Assembly: GCF_001856685.1 (NCBI RefSeq) | Contig: NZ_CP017812.1 | Span: 558,001 to 622,000 of the forward strand | Length of the DNA stretch: 64,000 bases | Reading direction: 5' to 3' | Source: Boudabousia tangfeifanii | Lineage (GTDB): Bacteria > Actinomycetota > Actinomycetes > Actinomycetales > Actinomycetaceae | Shown: one piece after another, positions 36,677 through 46,398 of the stretch | Position numbering within the stretch: the first letter of the stretch is position 1 | Layout of the letters: each line of letters opens with the position of its first letter | Notes under the pieces: model-generated | What the model was told of the DNA's origin: nothing | Seen by the model: only the letters and a program-made list of their open reading frames with translations | The model's database searches: none | Program-made: the position numbers and the translations under genes

Positions 36677-38374
36677 CTAGTTCACGACTAGTTCTGGTAG
36701 ATAAGCGCCCATCCAGCCTTGTGAGGCCGCGAAGACCAAAATGCCTAGGAAGAGGAGCAAACCGATCGAGATGGGAGCAACTTTGCGCAAGATTTCGGAT
36801 TCGGTACCTGGTTCGCCGATGGCCGTGGCTGCAATGGTCAGGTTCTGTGGGGAGACGATCTTACCGAGCCCGCCACCGATGGTGTTAGCAGAAAGCAAGA
36901 CCCCTGGGTTCAAGTGAGCACCGGCAGCAGCAGTCGACTGCAAGTTGGCGAAGAGGGCACCAGCTGACGTGGCGGAACCGGCGACGGCGGTTCCCAGCCA
37001 GCCCAAAGTGGGGGAGAGGAAACCGAAAGCAGCCCCGGTGAGAGCCAAGGCCGCACCGATTGAAGTGGTCTGACCCGAGAAGTTCATGACGAAGGCCAAA
37101 GCCATCACCATGGCGATGGTCAAAATCGAAAGGCGCAAGTTGTAGACCGTATTGGCCAAGGTAGCAAAGCCTTTTTGGATGGTCATGGGGTAGCGGCCCT
37201 CGGAATCGGTGGCAGCGTACAAGAACACCACAATAATGGCCGCAACGAAAATCCAAGTGCCTGGGTTAGACAGGGTTTGGAGATTGTAGATTGCCGAGGT
37301 TGCTGGAGTGCCATCAGCGTTAAGGAGCTGACCGTAAACTCCTGGCCACTTAAGTTTGAGATCGGTGGCCTTGAGAGCCTGATCGATATCAACCCCGAGT
37401 TTCCATAGTTTGGTGAAAGCGATCAAAACGACGACTAGTACGTAGGGGGCCAAAGCCAAGCTAATGCGGCTAGCCGAGGGCGCAGAAGCCGCGTCAACCT
37501 GGGAACGGTATTCGTCTGGGGTCTTCGGAGTCCAAACCAATAAGAAGAGGTAGGCTGCACCGAAGCCGAGCAATGATGCCAATACTGCGGTCAGTTCGTA
37601 GCTGAAGGAAGCAGTGAAGAAATGGCCAGCGGCGGTAACTGCGCCAACCACAAGGGCCAAAGGCCAAAGCTGAGCGACACCACGTTTGCCGTCCATCATG
37701 GCTAGCAGAATGAGTGGGATGAAAACAGCGATAAATGGGGTGATATGACCCATGACGTTGGCGACGTAAGTAGGAGCTACTCCGCCGAGTTTACCGGCGG
37801 TAGTTACCGGAATGGCCATCGCGCCAAAGCCGACGTTAATAGCATTGCCTACCACGGTGACGGCAGCAGCTTTCAATGGCTTGACCCCAAGGGTGACCAG
37901 CATGGCGGCCACAATAGCAACTGGGGCACCGAAACCTGCAAGGCCTTCAAGCAAACCACAGAAGCTGAAAGCCACGATAAGCGCTTGGGCGCGCACGTCA
38001 CCTTTGCCGACGGTGTTGAACACGGAGCGCAGGTCATCGGAGCGGCCGCTGACTTCAGTGAGGTTGTAGAGCCAGACTGCCGCGATGATGATGTAAATAA
38101 TCGGCATGAAGCCGAGGGCGAGACCTTGCGTACCGGCGGCCAATGTCATGCCAAAGGGCATCTTGAAGCCCACAATGGCGATCACTACCGCCAACAGAAA
38201 AGAAATAATGGCACACCAGTGAGTTTTAACTTTAAAAGCACCTAGCAAAACAAAAAATGCCAAAAGTGGAATTAAGCCGACGAGGGCGGTGACTACTACG
38301 GAGCCGCCGATCGCTTGAGGATTCGGGGTAAAGGAAGCGGCCCCCAATCCTGCTTGGAGTAAAGGCGAAATCAT
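36677..38374 (-). CDS. lldP: L-lactate permease
   Basis: Lactate/proton symporter of the LldP family. The 565-residue product is strongly hydrophobic with a dozen or more membrane segments. Family features include FCGLLEGLAGFGAPVAIVAA, VGNAINVGFGAMAIPV, MNFSGQTTSIGAALALTG and LGWLGTAVAGSATSAGALFA near the C-terminus. It neighbours lutABC in the same direction, so together they form a lactate import and oxidation module, although the terminator between them shows separate control. Confidence 0.93.
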   Translation of the reverse strand: MISPLLQAGLGAASFTPNPQAIGGSVVVTALVGLIPLLAFFVLLGAFKVKTHWCAIISFLLAVVIAIVGFKMPFGMTLAAGTQGLALGFMPIIYIIIAAVWLYNLTEVSGRSDDLRSVFNTVGKGDVRAQALIVAFSFCGLLEGLAGFGAPVAIVAAMLVTLGVKPLKAAAVTVVGNAINVGFGAMAIPVTTAGKLGGVAPTYVANVMGHITPFIAVFIPLILLAMMDGKRGVAQLWPLALVVGAVTAAGHFFTASFSYELTAVLASLLGFGAAYLFLLVWTPKTPDEYRSQVDAASAPSASRISLALAPYVLVVVLIAFTKLWKLGVDIDQALKATDLKLKWPGVYGQLLNADGTPATSAIYNLQTLSNPGTWIFVAAIIVVFLYAATDSEGRYPMTIQKGFATLANTVYNLRLSILTIAMVMALAFVMNFSGQTTSIGAALALTGAAFGFLSPTLGWLGTAVAGSATSAGALFANLQSTAAAGAHLNPGVLLSANTIGGGLGKIVSPQNLTIAATAIGEPGTESEILRKVAPISIGLLLFLGILVFAASQGWMGAYLPELVVN

Positions 38375-38473
38375 AATAAATACACTTTCGATTAATAGCG
38401 AATACTAAATCCAGCTAAGCTGCTTTGCTCAACTGTATCTGTCAGTTGAAGATATTTAAGGATAAACCTAAAC

Positions 38474-39997
38474 CTAGCCTTCGGCTAGTACATCCTCATC
38501 TACCCAATCGAGAGTTCTGTCCACGGCCTTGGCCCAAAGACGCATTTTGCGGGCGGCAACTTCACGTTCCATTTGTGGCTGCCAGGTTTTACCCTCTTGC
38601 CAGTTGTTACTGATTTCATCAAGCGAAGACCAGTAATCTGCGCCCAAGCCAGCGGCATAGGCCACACCAAGTGCGGTAGTTTCGGCAACTTTAGGGACGG
38701 AAACAGGCATTCCTAAAATGTCTGCCTGGAACTGCATGAGCAGGTTATCGCGGGTCATGCCGCCATCGACTTGTAAACAGGTTAACTCGACCTCGGCATC
38801 CTGTTTCATGGCTGCAAGTACTTCGGCGCTTTGGAAAGCGGTGGCTTCCTCGACGGCTCGGGCTAAGTGGGCTTTGGTGTTGAAGCGAGTCAAACCAACA
38901 ATTGCGCCGCGCGCATCGGGACGCCAGTGAGGGGCGAAAAGACCAGAGAAGGCTGGAACGAAATAAACCCCGCCATTGTCGTCAACGCTCTTCGCTAGCT
39001 CTTCGACCTCGGCCGCGGAGGAAATAATGCCTAGGTTGTCTCGCAACCATTGCACTAAAGAACCTGCCACTGCGACCGAACCTTCCAGGGCGTAAACGGG
39101 TGCTTCGTCACCAATTTGGTATGCCAAAGTGGTAAGCAAACCATTTTCCGAGATAGCTGGCTTGGTGCCAGTATTAAGCAGCATAAAGCAGCCGGTCCCG
39201 TATGTATTTTTGACATCCCCTGGGGTGAAACAAGCTTGTCCGAAACAAGCAGCCTGCTGGTCACCGAGGATGCCGGTGATAGGAGTATCGATTAGCAGAC
39301 CATTCTTGCGACCATGCCCGAACAAGCCCACTGAAGGCTTAATCTCTGGCAACATTTGGCGAGGAACGTCAAAAGCTTCGCACAAGTCATCTCGCCACTT
39401 TAGGGTGTGCAGATCCATCAGCATGGTACGCGAGGCATTGGTGACGTCAGTGGCGTGAACCCCGCCGTCACTACCGCCGGTGAGATTCCACAGTACCCAC
39501 GTGTCCATCGTGCCAGCCAATAACTCGCCAGCTTCGGCACGCTCGCGGGCGCCCTCGACGTGGTCCAAGATCCACTTAATCTTTGGCGCCGAAAAATAGG
39601 TAGCTAATGGTAGACCGCAAGCTGCTTGGAAACGTTCTTTGCCTCCGTCTTTCGCCAGCTCTTGGCAGATTTGTTCGGTGCGAACATCTTGCCAGACAAT
39701 GGCGTGATGGATTGGTTTGCCGGTGCCTTTTTCCCAAACCACGACGGTTTCGCGTTGATTGGTAATCCCAATTCCGGCCAACTGGTGGCGGTTAATTTCT
39801 GCCGAGGACAGTACTTGTGCCACCACACGGCGAGTATTTTTCCAAATTTCGGTGGCATCATGCTCGACCCAACCGGCTTTGGGAAAGTACTGTTTGTGCT
39901 CTAATTGGGCGACCTCTCGAACTTGACCGTCATGGTCAAAGAGCATGGCACGGGTAGAAGTGGTGCCCTGGTCGATCGCGAGTACTAGTTTTTCCAT
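38474..39997 (-). CDS. glpK: Glycerol kinase
   Basis: Phosphorylates glycerol to glycerol-3-phosphate with ATP. The 507-residue product has DQGTTSTRAMLFDHDG, GITNQRETVVVWEKGTG, the glycerol site WQDVRT, TWVLWNLTGG, ILGDQQAACFGQ, the TYGTGCFMLLNTG motif and a C-terminal GLTRFNTKAHLARA. It overlaps glpD by 13 bases, so the pair is coupled and glpD is translated first. No glycerol facilitator gene is adjacent in this window. Confidence 0.96.
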   Translation of the reverse strand: MEKLVLAIDQGTTSTRAMLFDHDGQVREVAQLEHKQYFPKAGWVEHDATEIWKNTRRVVAQVLSSAEINRHQLAGIGITNQRETVVVWEKGTGKPIHHAIVWQDVRTEQICQELAKDGGKERFQAACGLPLATYFSAPKIKWILDHVEGARERAEAGELLAGTMDTWVLWNLTGGSDGGVHATDVTNASRTMLMDLHTLKWRDDLCEAFDVPRQMLPEIKPSVGLFGHGRKNGLLIDTPITGILGDQQAACFGQACFTPGDVKNTYGTGCFMLLNTGTKPAISENGLLTTLAYQIGDEAPVYALEGSVAVAGSLVQWLRDNLGIISSAAEVEELAKSVDDNGGVYFVPAFSGLFAPHWRPDARGAIVGLTRFNTKAHLARAVEEATAFQSAEVLAAMKQDAEVELTCLQVDGGMTRDNLLMQFQADILGMPVSVPKVAETTALGVAYAAGLGADYWSSLDEISNNWQEGKTWQPQMEREVAARKMRLWAKAVDRTLDWVDEDVLAEG

Positions 39998-41712
39998 GAG
40001 GTGACCTCGCCGGCAGTGCCGCGTCGAGCCTGAGCAGCCTGCTCATCTCGAATCAATGCCGCGGCGGCCTCGGCTTCGCAGCGTTCTTGATACTTTTGCA
40101 GTTCGGCCTGCTTGGTGGCTTCGTCCCATCCAAGGTATTTCGCCGCAATCTCGGCTACTTCTGCCGCCGCACTTAAACCCTTGTCCTTGGATTCGTAGTT
40201 CAAGTGGGTGCGTAAGGCCATTAAGTCTTCAAGATGCATTGCCCCCTCGTGGGTGCAAGCGAAGGCGACCTCGGCCCGCAAATACTGCGGCGCTTCCTTG
40301 AGTGGCTCGGCCAAGCTTTCATCGTCGACGCACATTTCTTGCAGGAGTTCGATGTCGCTGCCATAACGGTGTAGGAGTGCTTCAACTCGACCAGTTTCCC
40401 AGCCAGTCGTCTTGGCCAGCTTTTTCCGGCGATTCCAATAGCCGGCATAACCGTCAGCACCACACAACAAGATCTTGTCAGTGACTGAAGGACGCGTTTT
40501 TGCCGTTTGCTTACCGAGGGCGAAATCTACGGCGTCTTTAGCCATCACTCGATAGGTGGTTAGCTTGCCACCAGCGATAACGCTAAGACCGGGTGCGGCC
40601 GCAGTGACTGTGTGCTCGCGGGAGACCTTGGTGGATTTGGCTTTGTCGTCATCCTTGGTGCCTGGTTGTAGGAGTGGACGGAGCCCAGCCCAAGTACCGA
40701 TGATGTCATCGTGAGTGAGGTTGCTGGAAAGAACCGCATTGGCATGATCCAAAATGTAATCAATGTCTTCCGCACAGGCGACGGGATGCTCAAGGTTCTC
40801 ATGGTACTTGGTGTCGGTGGTGCCGATCACCCAGTAGCGATCCCATGGGATGATGAAAAGTACAGATTTTTCAGTGCGAAGGAACAAGCCGGTCTTGCCC
40901 TTAATGCGATCCTTGGGGACCACAATGTGGATGCCCTTGGAGGCCAGAACTTTGAGCCCACCATTGGTGTGAGCGAGGCTTTGGGTTTCTTCGGTCCAAA
41001 CACCGGTGGCTTGGATAACCTGCTTGGCTCGGACTGGGAATTCGTGGCCAGTTTCGAGGTCACGAAGGCGAGCTCCTACGACAGTGTTACCTTCGCGGAG
41101 ATATTCGACCACCGCGGTTCGGCTGGCAGCCAACGCTCCATGCTTGATGGCGGTACGGATTAGGGTCATGACCAGACGGGCATCATCTACGCGGCAGTCA
41201 TAGAAGCGAATAGCGCCGGTGGTGGTTTCCGGGCGAATGTCTGGGAAAAGTTCGAGGGCGCCTTTTTGGGAGTAGTGTTTTTGAATTCCCACCGAACCTA
41301 GGTGGGCAACTTGGGCGAGGGCGTCGTACATGCCAACCCCGATCGCCGAGTAGGTGCGTTCAATTACTGGGGTTTTGAGAGGCCAGAGGAATGGCTGGGC
41401 ACGAACTAAATGTGGTGCCAGTTTGGTCAGCAACAAACCACGTTCTTTCAGTGCTTCTGCTACCAAGAAGAAGTCGAGGTTGTAGAGGTAGCGCAAACCG
41501 CCATGCACGAGTTTGGAGGAGCGAGAGGAGGTTCCTTGTCCCCAATCTTGTGCTTCTACGACACCGGTATTGAGACCACGGGTGGCAGCATCGAGGGCGA
41601 TACCTGCACCGGTAACACCACCGCCGACTACTAGGACGTCGAGTTCAGGGATTTCTGCTAGCCCTTTGAGGGCAGACTCGCGCTGTTCGAGATTTAATGC
41701 TGATTTACTCAT
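39985..41712 (-). CDS. glpD: Glycerol-3-phosphate dehydrogenase, FAD-dependent
   Basis: Membrane-associated flavoenzyme that oxidises glycerol-3-phosphate to dihydroxyacetone phosphate and feeds electrons to quinone. The 575-residue product has the FAD fold VLVVGGGVTGAGIALDAATR, QGTSSRSSKLVHGGLRYL, the substrate-site IPWDRYWVIGTTDT and the C-terminal DAO-C domain with EVAFACTHEGAMHLEDLMAL. It starts the glpD-glpK unit. With sdh, lut and lldP it points to use of small organic carbon sources. Confidence 0.95.
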   Translation of the reverse strand: MSKSALNLEQRESALKGLAEIPELDVLVVGGGVTGAGIALDAATRGLNTGVVEAQDWGQGTSSRSSKLVHGGLRYLYNLDFFLVAEALKERGLLLTKLAPHLVRAQPFLWPLKTPVIERTYSAIGVGMYDALAQVAHLGSVGIQKHYSQKGALELFPDIRPETTTGAIRFYDCRVDDARLVMTLIRTAIKHGALAASRTAVVEYLREGNTVVGARLRDLETGHEFPVRAKQVIQATGVWTEETQSLAHTNGGLKVLASKGIHIVVPKDRIKGKTGLFLRTEKSVLFIIPWDRYWVIGTTDTKYHENLEHPVACAEDIDYILDHANAVLSSNLTHDDIIGTWAGLRPLLQPGTKDDDKAKSTKVSREHTVTAAAPGLSVIAGGKLTTYRVMAKDAVDFALGKQTAKTRPSVTDKILLCGADGYAGYWNRRKKLAKTTGWETGRVEALLHRYGSDIELLQEMCVDDESLAEPLKEAPQYLRAEVAFACTHEGAMHLEDLMALRTHLNYESKDKGLSAAAEVAEIAAKYLGWDEATKQAELQKYQERCEAEAAAALIRDEQAAQARRGTAGEVTSWKN

Positions 41713-41828
41713 TTTGCCTACCTTGCCAAAATATCGCAGTCTTTGCGTTAAATAGTTACCCTCCAGATTACCGCGAAATTTCAGCTTTAGCAGGGCAAAT
41801 AGTCCCTAAAATAGCCAGAAAATGAGTT

Positions 41829-42389
41829 TCAGAGGAAATCGTGTGGGTCGAACTCGGATAGTGGAATGATTTCGAGGCGCGGCAAGCTGACTTGGAAAGC
41901 GTGAACGTCATATTCGAGGTCATATAGGTGCAAACCGTGATGAGCCATTTCGCCTAGCTGTCCAGAGGCGAATTCGCGGAAACACATTACGCCAACACGA
42001 CGACCATCGTCGATTAGCGCTTGGAGCTGTGGGGCGAAATCGGCATCATGGGTAGCCAGAATGACGTCGCCATGGCCTTGCTCCAAAATGGCGTCGAGAG
42101 TGCGCTGAATGCCAATGTCAACAACTTTTTCGTTGCCTTCCCCAGAAAGGGGGAGTGGGCGGTACGACATCGCAACCAATGCTTGCACGAAGTTCATTGG
42201 GATGAAACCACTGGAGGCGTTTAGGAAGAAAAGACCATTGGCGCCACGATCCCAAGTGTCGTAGGCAAAGTCGAGGATGCGATCCCAACGGGGGCGTTCG
42301 TCTTTTTCGGGGCGACGCCCAAGCACAGACATGCCTAGAGTCGCATCAATGTTTTCTCCGTCAACTAGAAGATAGGTGGTTCCACTCAT
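41829..42389 (-). CDS. NYN-domain (PIN-like) protein, putative nuclease
   Basis: NYN domains are PIN-fold metal-dependent ribonucleases. The 186-residue product begins with the acidic motif LLVDGENIDATLG and carries KVVDIGIQRTLDAIL and the conserved VILATHDADFAPQLQALID. These supply the cluster of aspartates expected in the active site. It ends with a short C-terminal region of unknown role. The product is cytosolic with no signal or membrane segment. RNA target unknown; single gene between glpD and pspA units. Confidence 0.82.
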   Translation of the reverse strand: MSGTTYLLVDGENIDATLGMSVLGRRPEKDERPRWDRILDFAYDTWDRGANGLFFLNASSGFIPMNFVQALVAMSYRPLPLSGEGNEKVVDIGIQRTLDAILEQGHGDVILATHDADFAPQLQALIDDGRRVGVMCFREFASGQLGEMAHHGLHLYDLEYDVHAFQVSLPRLEIIPLSEFDPHDFL

Positions 42390-42424
42390 GACTACTATTA
42401 AACCATTTTTCTTAATAAATCGAT

Positions 42425-42466
42425 ATAGTTTCTCCCTGCCAAAAAGTGTTGGCAGGGAGAAACTAT
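42425..42466 (-). terminator. Terminator after pspA
   Basis: An 18-base stem ATAGTTTCTCCCTGCCAA (42425-42442) pairs with its reverse complement at 42449-42466 around a six-base loop. It lies 14 bases beyond the pspA stop. Confidence 0.88.
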
Positions 42467-42479
42467 CTTAACTAATTAT

Positions 42480-43196
42480 TCAGTCTTGTTTCTTCAGAGC
42501 AGCAAAACGAGCGGCGATTTCAGCATCGTCGCCAGCGTTTTCTAGCTCAGCGAACTGACTTTCGAGAGAGTCGGCAGCGAGTTCGCTACGACCCATAGCC
42601 ATAGCTTCTTCCTTGCGAACGCGCTCTTCGAAGCGTGATAGTTCGGTAGTGGGGTCAAGGACCGAGATCTTCGAAACTGCGTCTTGCACCATGTTCTGAG
42701 CAGCGGCAGTCTTTTGGCGAGCAACAAGTTCATCGCGCTTGCCTTTAAGATCTTCAAGCTTGTCGCGCATCTGGTTGATGCCGGCCTTTAGCTTCTCAGC
42801 AAGTTCGCGCTGGGACTGGAGCATTGGTTCTGCACTAGCTACTTCCTTTTCTGCAGAGAGCTGCTTGGCTAGGGCGACCTTCGCTAGGTTATCGAACTTG
42901 TCGGCTGCGGCATCGTCGCCACCCTTACGAAGTTCGTCAGCTTTGGCGGAAGCGGCGGCGGCTTTTTCGCCCCACTGCTTTACTTCAGCAACGTCCTCTT
43001 CGTGATCTTTTTCAGCTAGACGGAGGTTGCCAATGGTTTGCGCAACGGCGGATTCGGCTTCTGCGATGGAGTTCGTGTAGTCACGAATCATCTGATCTAG
43101 CATCTTCTCAGGGTCTTCAGCCCGGTCAAGAAGTGCATTGATATTGGCCTTTGCAAGTTGAGTGATACGGCCGAGGATTGATTGCTTTTCTGCCAT
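42480..43196 (-). CDS. PspA/IM30-family membrane-stress protein
   Basis: ESCRT-III-like coiled-coil protein that binds and protects the inner face of the cytoplasmic membrane. The 238-residue product begins KQSILGRITQLAKANINALL, then EDPEKMLDQMIRDYTNSIAEA, and is almost wholly helical. The C-terminal part (LSRFEERVRKEEAMAMGRSE) matches the family, and an extra 30-residue tail follows. It is downstream of and codirectional with the TPM-domain gene, an arrangement common in actinobacteria. Confidence 0.9.
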   Translation of the reverse strand: MAEKQSILGRITQLAKANINALLDRAEDPEKMLDQMIRDYTNSIAEAESAVAQTIGNLRLAEKDHEEDVAEVKQWGEKAAAASAKADELRKGGDDAAADKFDNLAKVALAKQLSAEKEVASAEPMLQSQRELAEKLKAGINQMRDKLEDLKGKRDELVARQKTAAAQNMVQDAVSKISVLDPTTELSRFEERVRKEEAMAMGRSELAADSLESQFAELENAGDDAEIAARFAALKKQD

Positions 43197-43435
43197 TATG
43201 TTTCCTTTCTTTGCGTCGCAGTTACGACGCCTATTGGCCTTGGGTAGTTAAATCACTACTGGGTTTGATTATCTCAAAAACGTTTAAGTGTGTCCTGTCC
43301 AACACCTTTTATCTGGCTTTTCTTCGCTTAGAGTGGAGAAAAGTTGCGAAACGCTATTTAGTTATTATTTGGACCTCGCTAGAGACTTGACGACACGAGT
43401 GTCGGTTGGTTGTAGGGGTTAATCGAAATGAGTAG

Positions 43436-45574
43436 CTAGAAGCTGCCGCCACCGCCGGAGCTGAAACCGCCGCCGAAAGAACCGCCCCCGCCGGAACTAA
43501 AGCCGCCACCAAAGGAACCGAAACTGCCTGAGCTGGAGCCCCAGGAAGGTGAGGATGAACCCCAAGAATGTCGTGAACCGCCGTTTAGAATACCTCCGAG
43601 GATTAGGCCCTCTAGGAAGCCTCCATTGGAATTCATCGGCCTGGGCGCGCGTTGCTGGTAGCCATTGAGATCGCGATTCACTAGGTCGATTGCAGTTTGG
43701 GCTGCCTGGTCCGCTTCTTCCAAGCGAGTGGCGACTTGGTCAGATTCGCTTGCAATACTTTCGCGTGCCTCCCGGAGGGCGTTTTCTGCCTGTGCGAGGG
43801 CGGTGCGAGCTTGGTTAGAAGCAACGCCACGGTTCATTTCAAGGTAAGTTCGTGCCCGCATGACCTTTGCGTTGACCGCTGCCAATTTGGTGGAACTGCC
43901 GGCCAACTGACGTTTCCGAGCTTCATCCTTGGAGCGATAAGGCTCAAGTGCCAAGTCCAAGGCTTTTTCGGCTTCTGCCAGATTGTTGAGTGCGGCGATT
44001 GGATCGGCTCCACCATGACGAGCGTTCTCAGCTGCTGAAATTGCTTGCTTGGCGTCGGCCACGAACTTTTGGAGTGCTAAATCGTTAGGTGCCAGACGTT
44101 CCACGTCAGAAAGGTCGGCGCTAATTGAGCTGATAGCACGAACCAAGAGCTCACCTGCTTTCACCAAGGTGTCATGGGCTTGAGAAAGCTGGTTTTGTAG
44201 CGTGTGAGCTTGGGTGTACATGCGTTGCGCCAACTCGAGCTGGTGTTTAGCGCTAGCTTTATCGCCTTCGTCCAAGCGTTGCTGGGACTCGTCGAGGGCA
44301 GAATTAGCGGCCTCGACTAACTGTTCCATTCGAGGTGGAATTGCGGTCAAAGAATCCAAGTTTGTCTTGGGGAAGGACGCACGCAAAGCAGCCAATTCAG
44401 AGGGGGCGGAACGAACGGTGCTGGTCAGTTCCCGTAGACGTTCTCTCATTTGAGGGATCTGGTTGGGGAGCTCGGATTCATCAGTACGCAGTCTTTCGAA
44501 AGTTGCCCGGTTCTGATTCAAATCATCGTCGATCTTGCCGGTAATCTGCAAAATCTGTTGGTAAAGGCCGCGCAACTGAGCTTCATTATCGCTGCTATTT
44601 GCCTGCGCCAATAGTTCCCAAGCCTGATCAACCTTGGGCTTAGCCTCAGTTAGTACTTTGGCGAAGTCGTCGGTAGCAGCTTGCCCAAACTGTAGACGAG
44701 CAAACTCAAGTTCCTCTTCGGCATCGCGCAGACCGTTGTCGATTTCTAATAACTGGTTATTAGCTTGCGTGGCAAGATCTTCCAAAGCTACTTCAGGCTC
44801 AGGTGGGGTCTGTGGCTGATAAGTTCCACCGGTAGTGGTGGTGGTCCGCTTTTTCTTCGCTCCAGTCAACTTCGTCATGGCGTAAATCAAAGCGCCAACA
44901 AAGGCCATAACAGCTACCCCGAATACTCCAAAAATACCTTGGAATAGACCTCGGCTAGAGTTACCGCTCACCAGTGAATTAGCTAGAGAATCGTCATCTG
45001 AATTATTGCCATTTCCGGTGCCATTGAGATCTGCGGCTAACTGGGTAGCTAGATCGCTCATTGCACGGTCCCAGTTGTTGGTTTTCATGCCGTCTTTCAG
45101 AGCCGTTTGGAAAGCTCTGTCGACTCTTTGCTTAACGGTGTTATCTAAGTGAGTATCGGGACCATAAATGTGGGCATACTTGCGTTTAGAAATCGAAGCG
45201 ATTAGGAGGATGTCATTAGCGGCAAGGTGATTAGCCTCCGCATATTGCTCGCCGTAACGCTCTAAGTTGCTGCCAGAGAAATCATTGATTAAGGCTAGTT
45301 TCAGATTGACGTCACCAATCTGGCGGCTTGCATTTTCAAAGGTGTTAGCAACTTCCTTTGGGTTCTCGAGTACTCCGGCCTCGTCATTTACTGTCCAGCC
45401 AGCATCGGCGCGAGCGATTGCCGGAACGCTAAGCATAACTGGTAGGAAGACCATGATGAATCCAAGTAAAAGCGTTAGCGCAGAGCGAGTAATCTGACCT
45501 CGACGAGGAGCATGTCGCGAGGTAGATTTGTCGCTATCAGAAGCTGATTTGATTACTCGAGAAAAAATAGTCAT
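43436..45574 (-). CDS. TPM-domain membrane protein with coiled coil and Gly/Ser-rich tail
   Basis: The 712-residue product has a long signal peptide (cleavage near AIARADAG), a TPM domain (about 57-180: WTVNDEAGVLENPKEVANTF, KLALINDFSGSNLERYGEQY, NDILLIASISKRKYAHIYGP) that faces outside, one membrane segment (about 215-235), a large cytosolic coiled coil (about 270-620) and a terminal Gly/Ser/Phe repeat made of GGGFSSGGGGSF units. TPM proteins are linked to protein quality control and membrane stress, and the neighbour pspA supports that. Function here is inferred. Confidence 0.82.
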   Translation of the reverse strand: MTIFSRVIKSASDSDKSTSRHAPRRGQITRSALTLLLGFIMVFLPVMLSVPAIARADAGWTVNDEAGVLENPKEVANTFENASRQIGDVNLKLALINDFSGSNLERYGEQYAEANHLAANDILLIASISKRKYAHIYGPDTHLDNTVKQRVDRAFQTALKDGMKTNNWDRAMSDLATQLAADLNGTGNGNNSDDDSLANSLVSGNSSRGLFQGIFGVFGVAVMAFVGALIYAMTKLTGAKKKRTTTTTGGTYQPQTPPEPEVALEDLATQANNQLLEIDNGLRDAEEELEFARLQFGQAATDDFAKVLTEAKPKVDQAWELLAQANSSDNEAQLRGLYQQILQITGKIDDDLNQNRATFERLRTDESELPNQIPQMRERLRELTSTVRSAPSELAALRASFPKTNLDSLTAIPPRMEQLVEAANSALDESQQRLDEGDKASAKHQLELAQRMYTQAHTLQNQLSQAHDTLVKAGELLVRAISSISADLSDVERLAPNDLALQKFVADAKQAISAAENARHGGADPIAALNNLAEAEKALDLALEPYRSKDEARKRQLAGSSTKLAAVNAKVMRARTYLEMNRGVASNQARTALAQAENALREARESIASESDQVATRLEEADQAAQTAIDLVNRDLNGYQQRAPRPMNSNGGFLEGLILGGILNGGSRHSWGSSSPSWGSSSGSFGSFGGGFSSGGGGSFGGGFSSGGGGSF

Positions 45575-45653
45575 GTGCCCATTTTAAAGCATAATGTGTG
45601 CTCCCTCACCGATATTTGGTTTGATTCGCCTCGGGCGCAAGTTGCTGAAAGCT

Positions 45654-45670
45654 AACTTAATCGTTAAGTT
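45654..45670. promoter_or_regulatory. Perfect 17-bp dyad before the HAD hydrolase
   Basis: AACTTAATCGTTAAGTT, a 7-3-7 perfect inverted repeat, ends seven bases before the ATG at 45678. It covers the probable -10 region of what looks like a leaderless transcript. It is a good candidate operator for a repressor. Confidence 0.55.
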
Positions 45671-45677
45671 TCGAGTT

Positions 45678-46289
45678 ATGAAAGCGGTAGTTTTTGACAT
45701 GTATGGGGTGCTATATCGTCACGCTGCCCCAGAAGTAATGCATTGGATTATTGGACAGTCTGGTGCTTATATTCAAGGGGTGAGTGCCCAACAATTTTTG
45801 ACTGCTTGGGCACATGACCGTCATTCCATCGATGCTGGACTGGTCAGTTTGGAAGATTATTGGGCTCAAATGAATGAGCTTTGTAATGTTGATTTTGATT
45901 GGAAAACCTTCATCGACCTCGAAGCGAAATACTTTGGCAGCACGGATCATGAAATGCTAGATTTTGCCCGCGAAATTAAAGCGAGAGGCTATCGGATCGG
46001 GATTCTTTCAAATATTCCCGAGTATATGAACCGGGCAGTCTATGATCATTTGGAATGGTTTTCTGAATTTGACGTTGTAATCCGCTCATGTGAACACGGC
46101 TTAGCTAAGCCCGACCTCGAAATTTATCAACTGACTGCTCAACAACTGGGGATCGAACCGCAAAATATTCTCTTTCTCGACGACAATGAAGCGAATATAA
46201 CCGGGGCGAAAAAAGCTGGCATGATAGCTCACCTTCACCATGACTTAGAGGAAACGCGCCGGATAGTTGACGATTTTCTCGCCGATTAG
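45678..46289 (+). CDS. HAD-family hydrolase, subfamily IA
   Basis: Haloacid-dehalogenase-fold phosphatase. The 203-residue product has motif I VVFDMYGVLYR (the second Asp position is Tyr, as in some HAD-IA enzymes), motif II GILSNIPEY, motif III lysine in HGLAKPDLEIYQLT and motif IV FLDDNEANITGAKKAGM. I chose ATG 45678 as start; an upstream extension to 45594 would add 28 unconserved residues. Closest in pattern to YihX-like sugar phosphatases; the substrate is unknown. Confidence 0.82.
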   Translation: MKAVVFDMYGVLYRHAAPEVMHWIIGQSGAYIQGVSAQQFLTAWAHDRHSIDAGLVSLEDYWAQMNELCNVDFDWKTFIDLEAKYFGSTDHEMLDFAREIKARGYRIGILSNIPEYMNRAVYDHLEWFSEFDVVIRSCEHGLAKPDLEIYQLTAQQLGIEPQNILFLDDNEANITGAKKAGMIAHLHHDLEETRRIVDDFLAD

Positions 46290-46398
46290 TCCACAACCTT
46301 GCGCGTGCCTGCACCGCTAATTGCCAGTTAGTAGGTAGCCTAGAAAGGTGAGTCCAAAGCGTCTTTTTCGCTCCACCCCTGTAAATACGGAGGAAACC

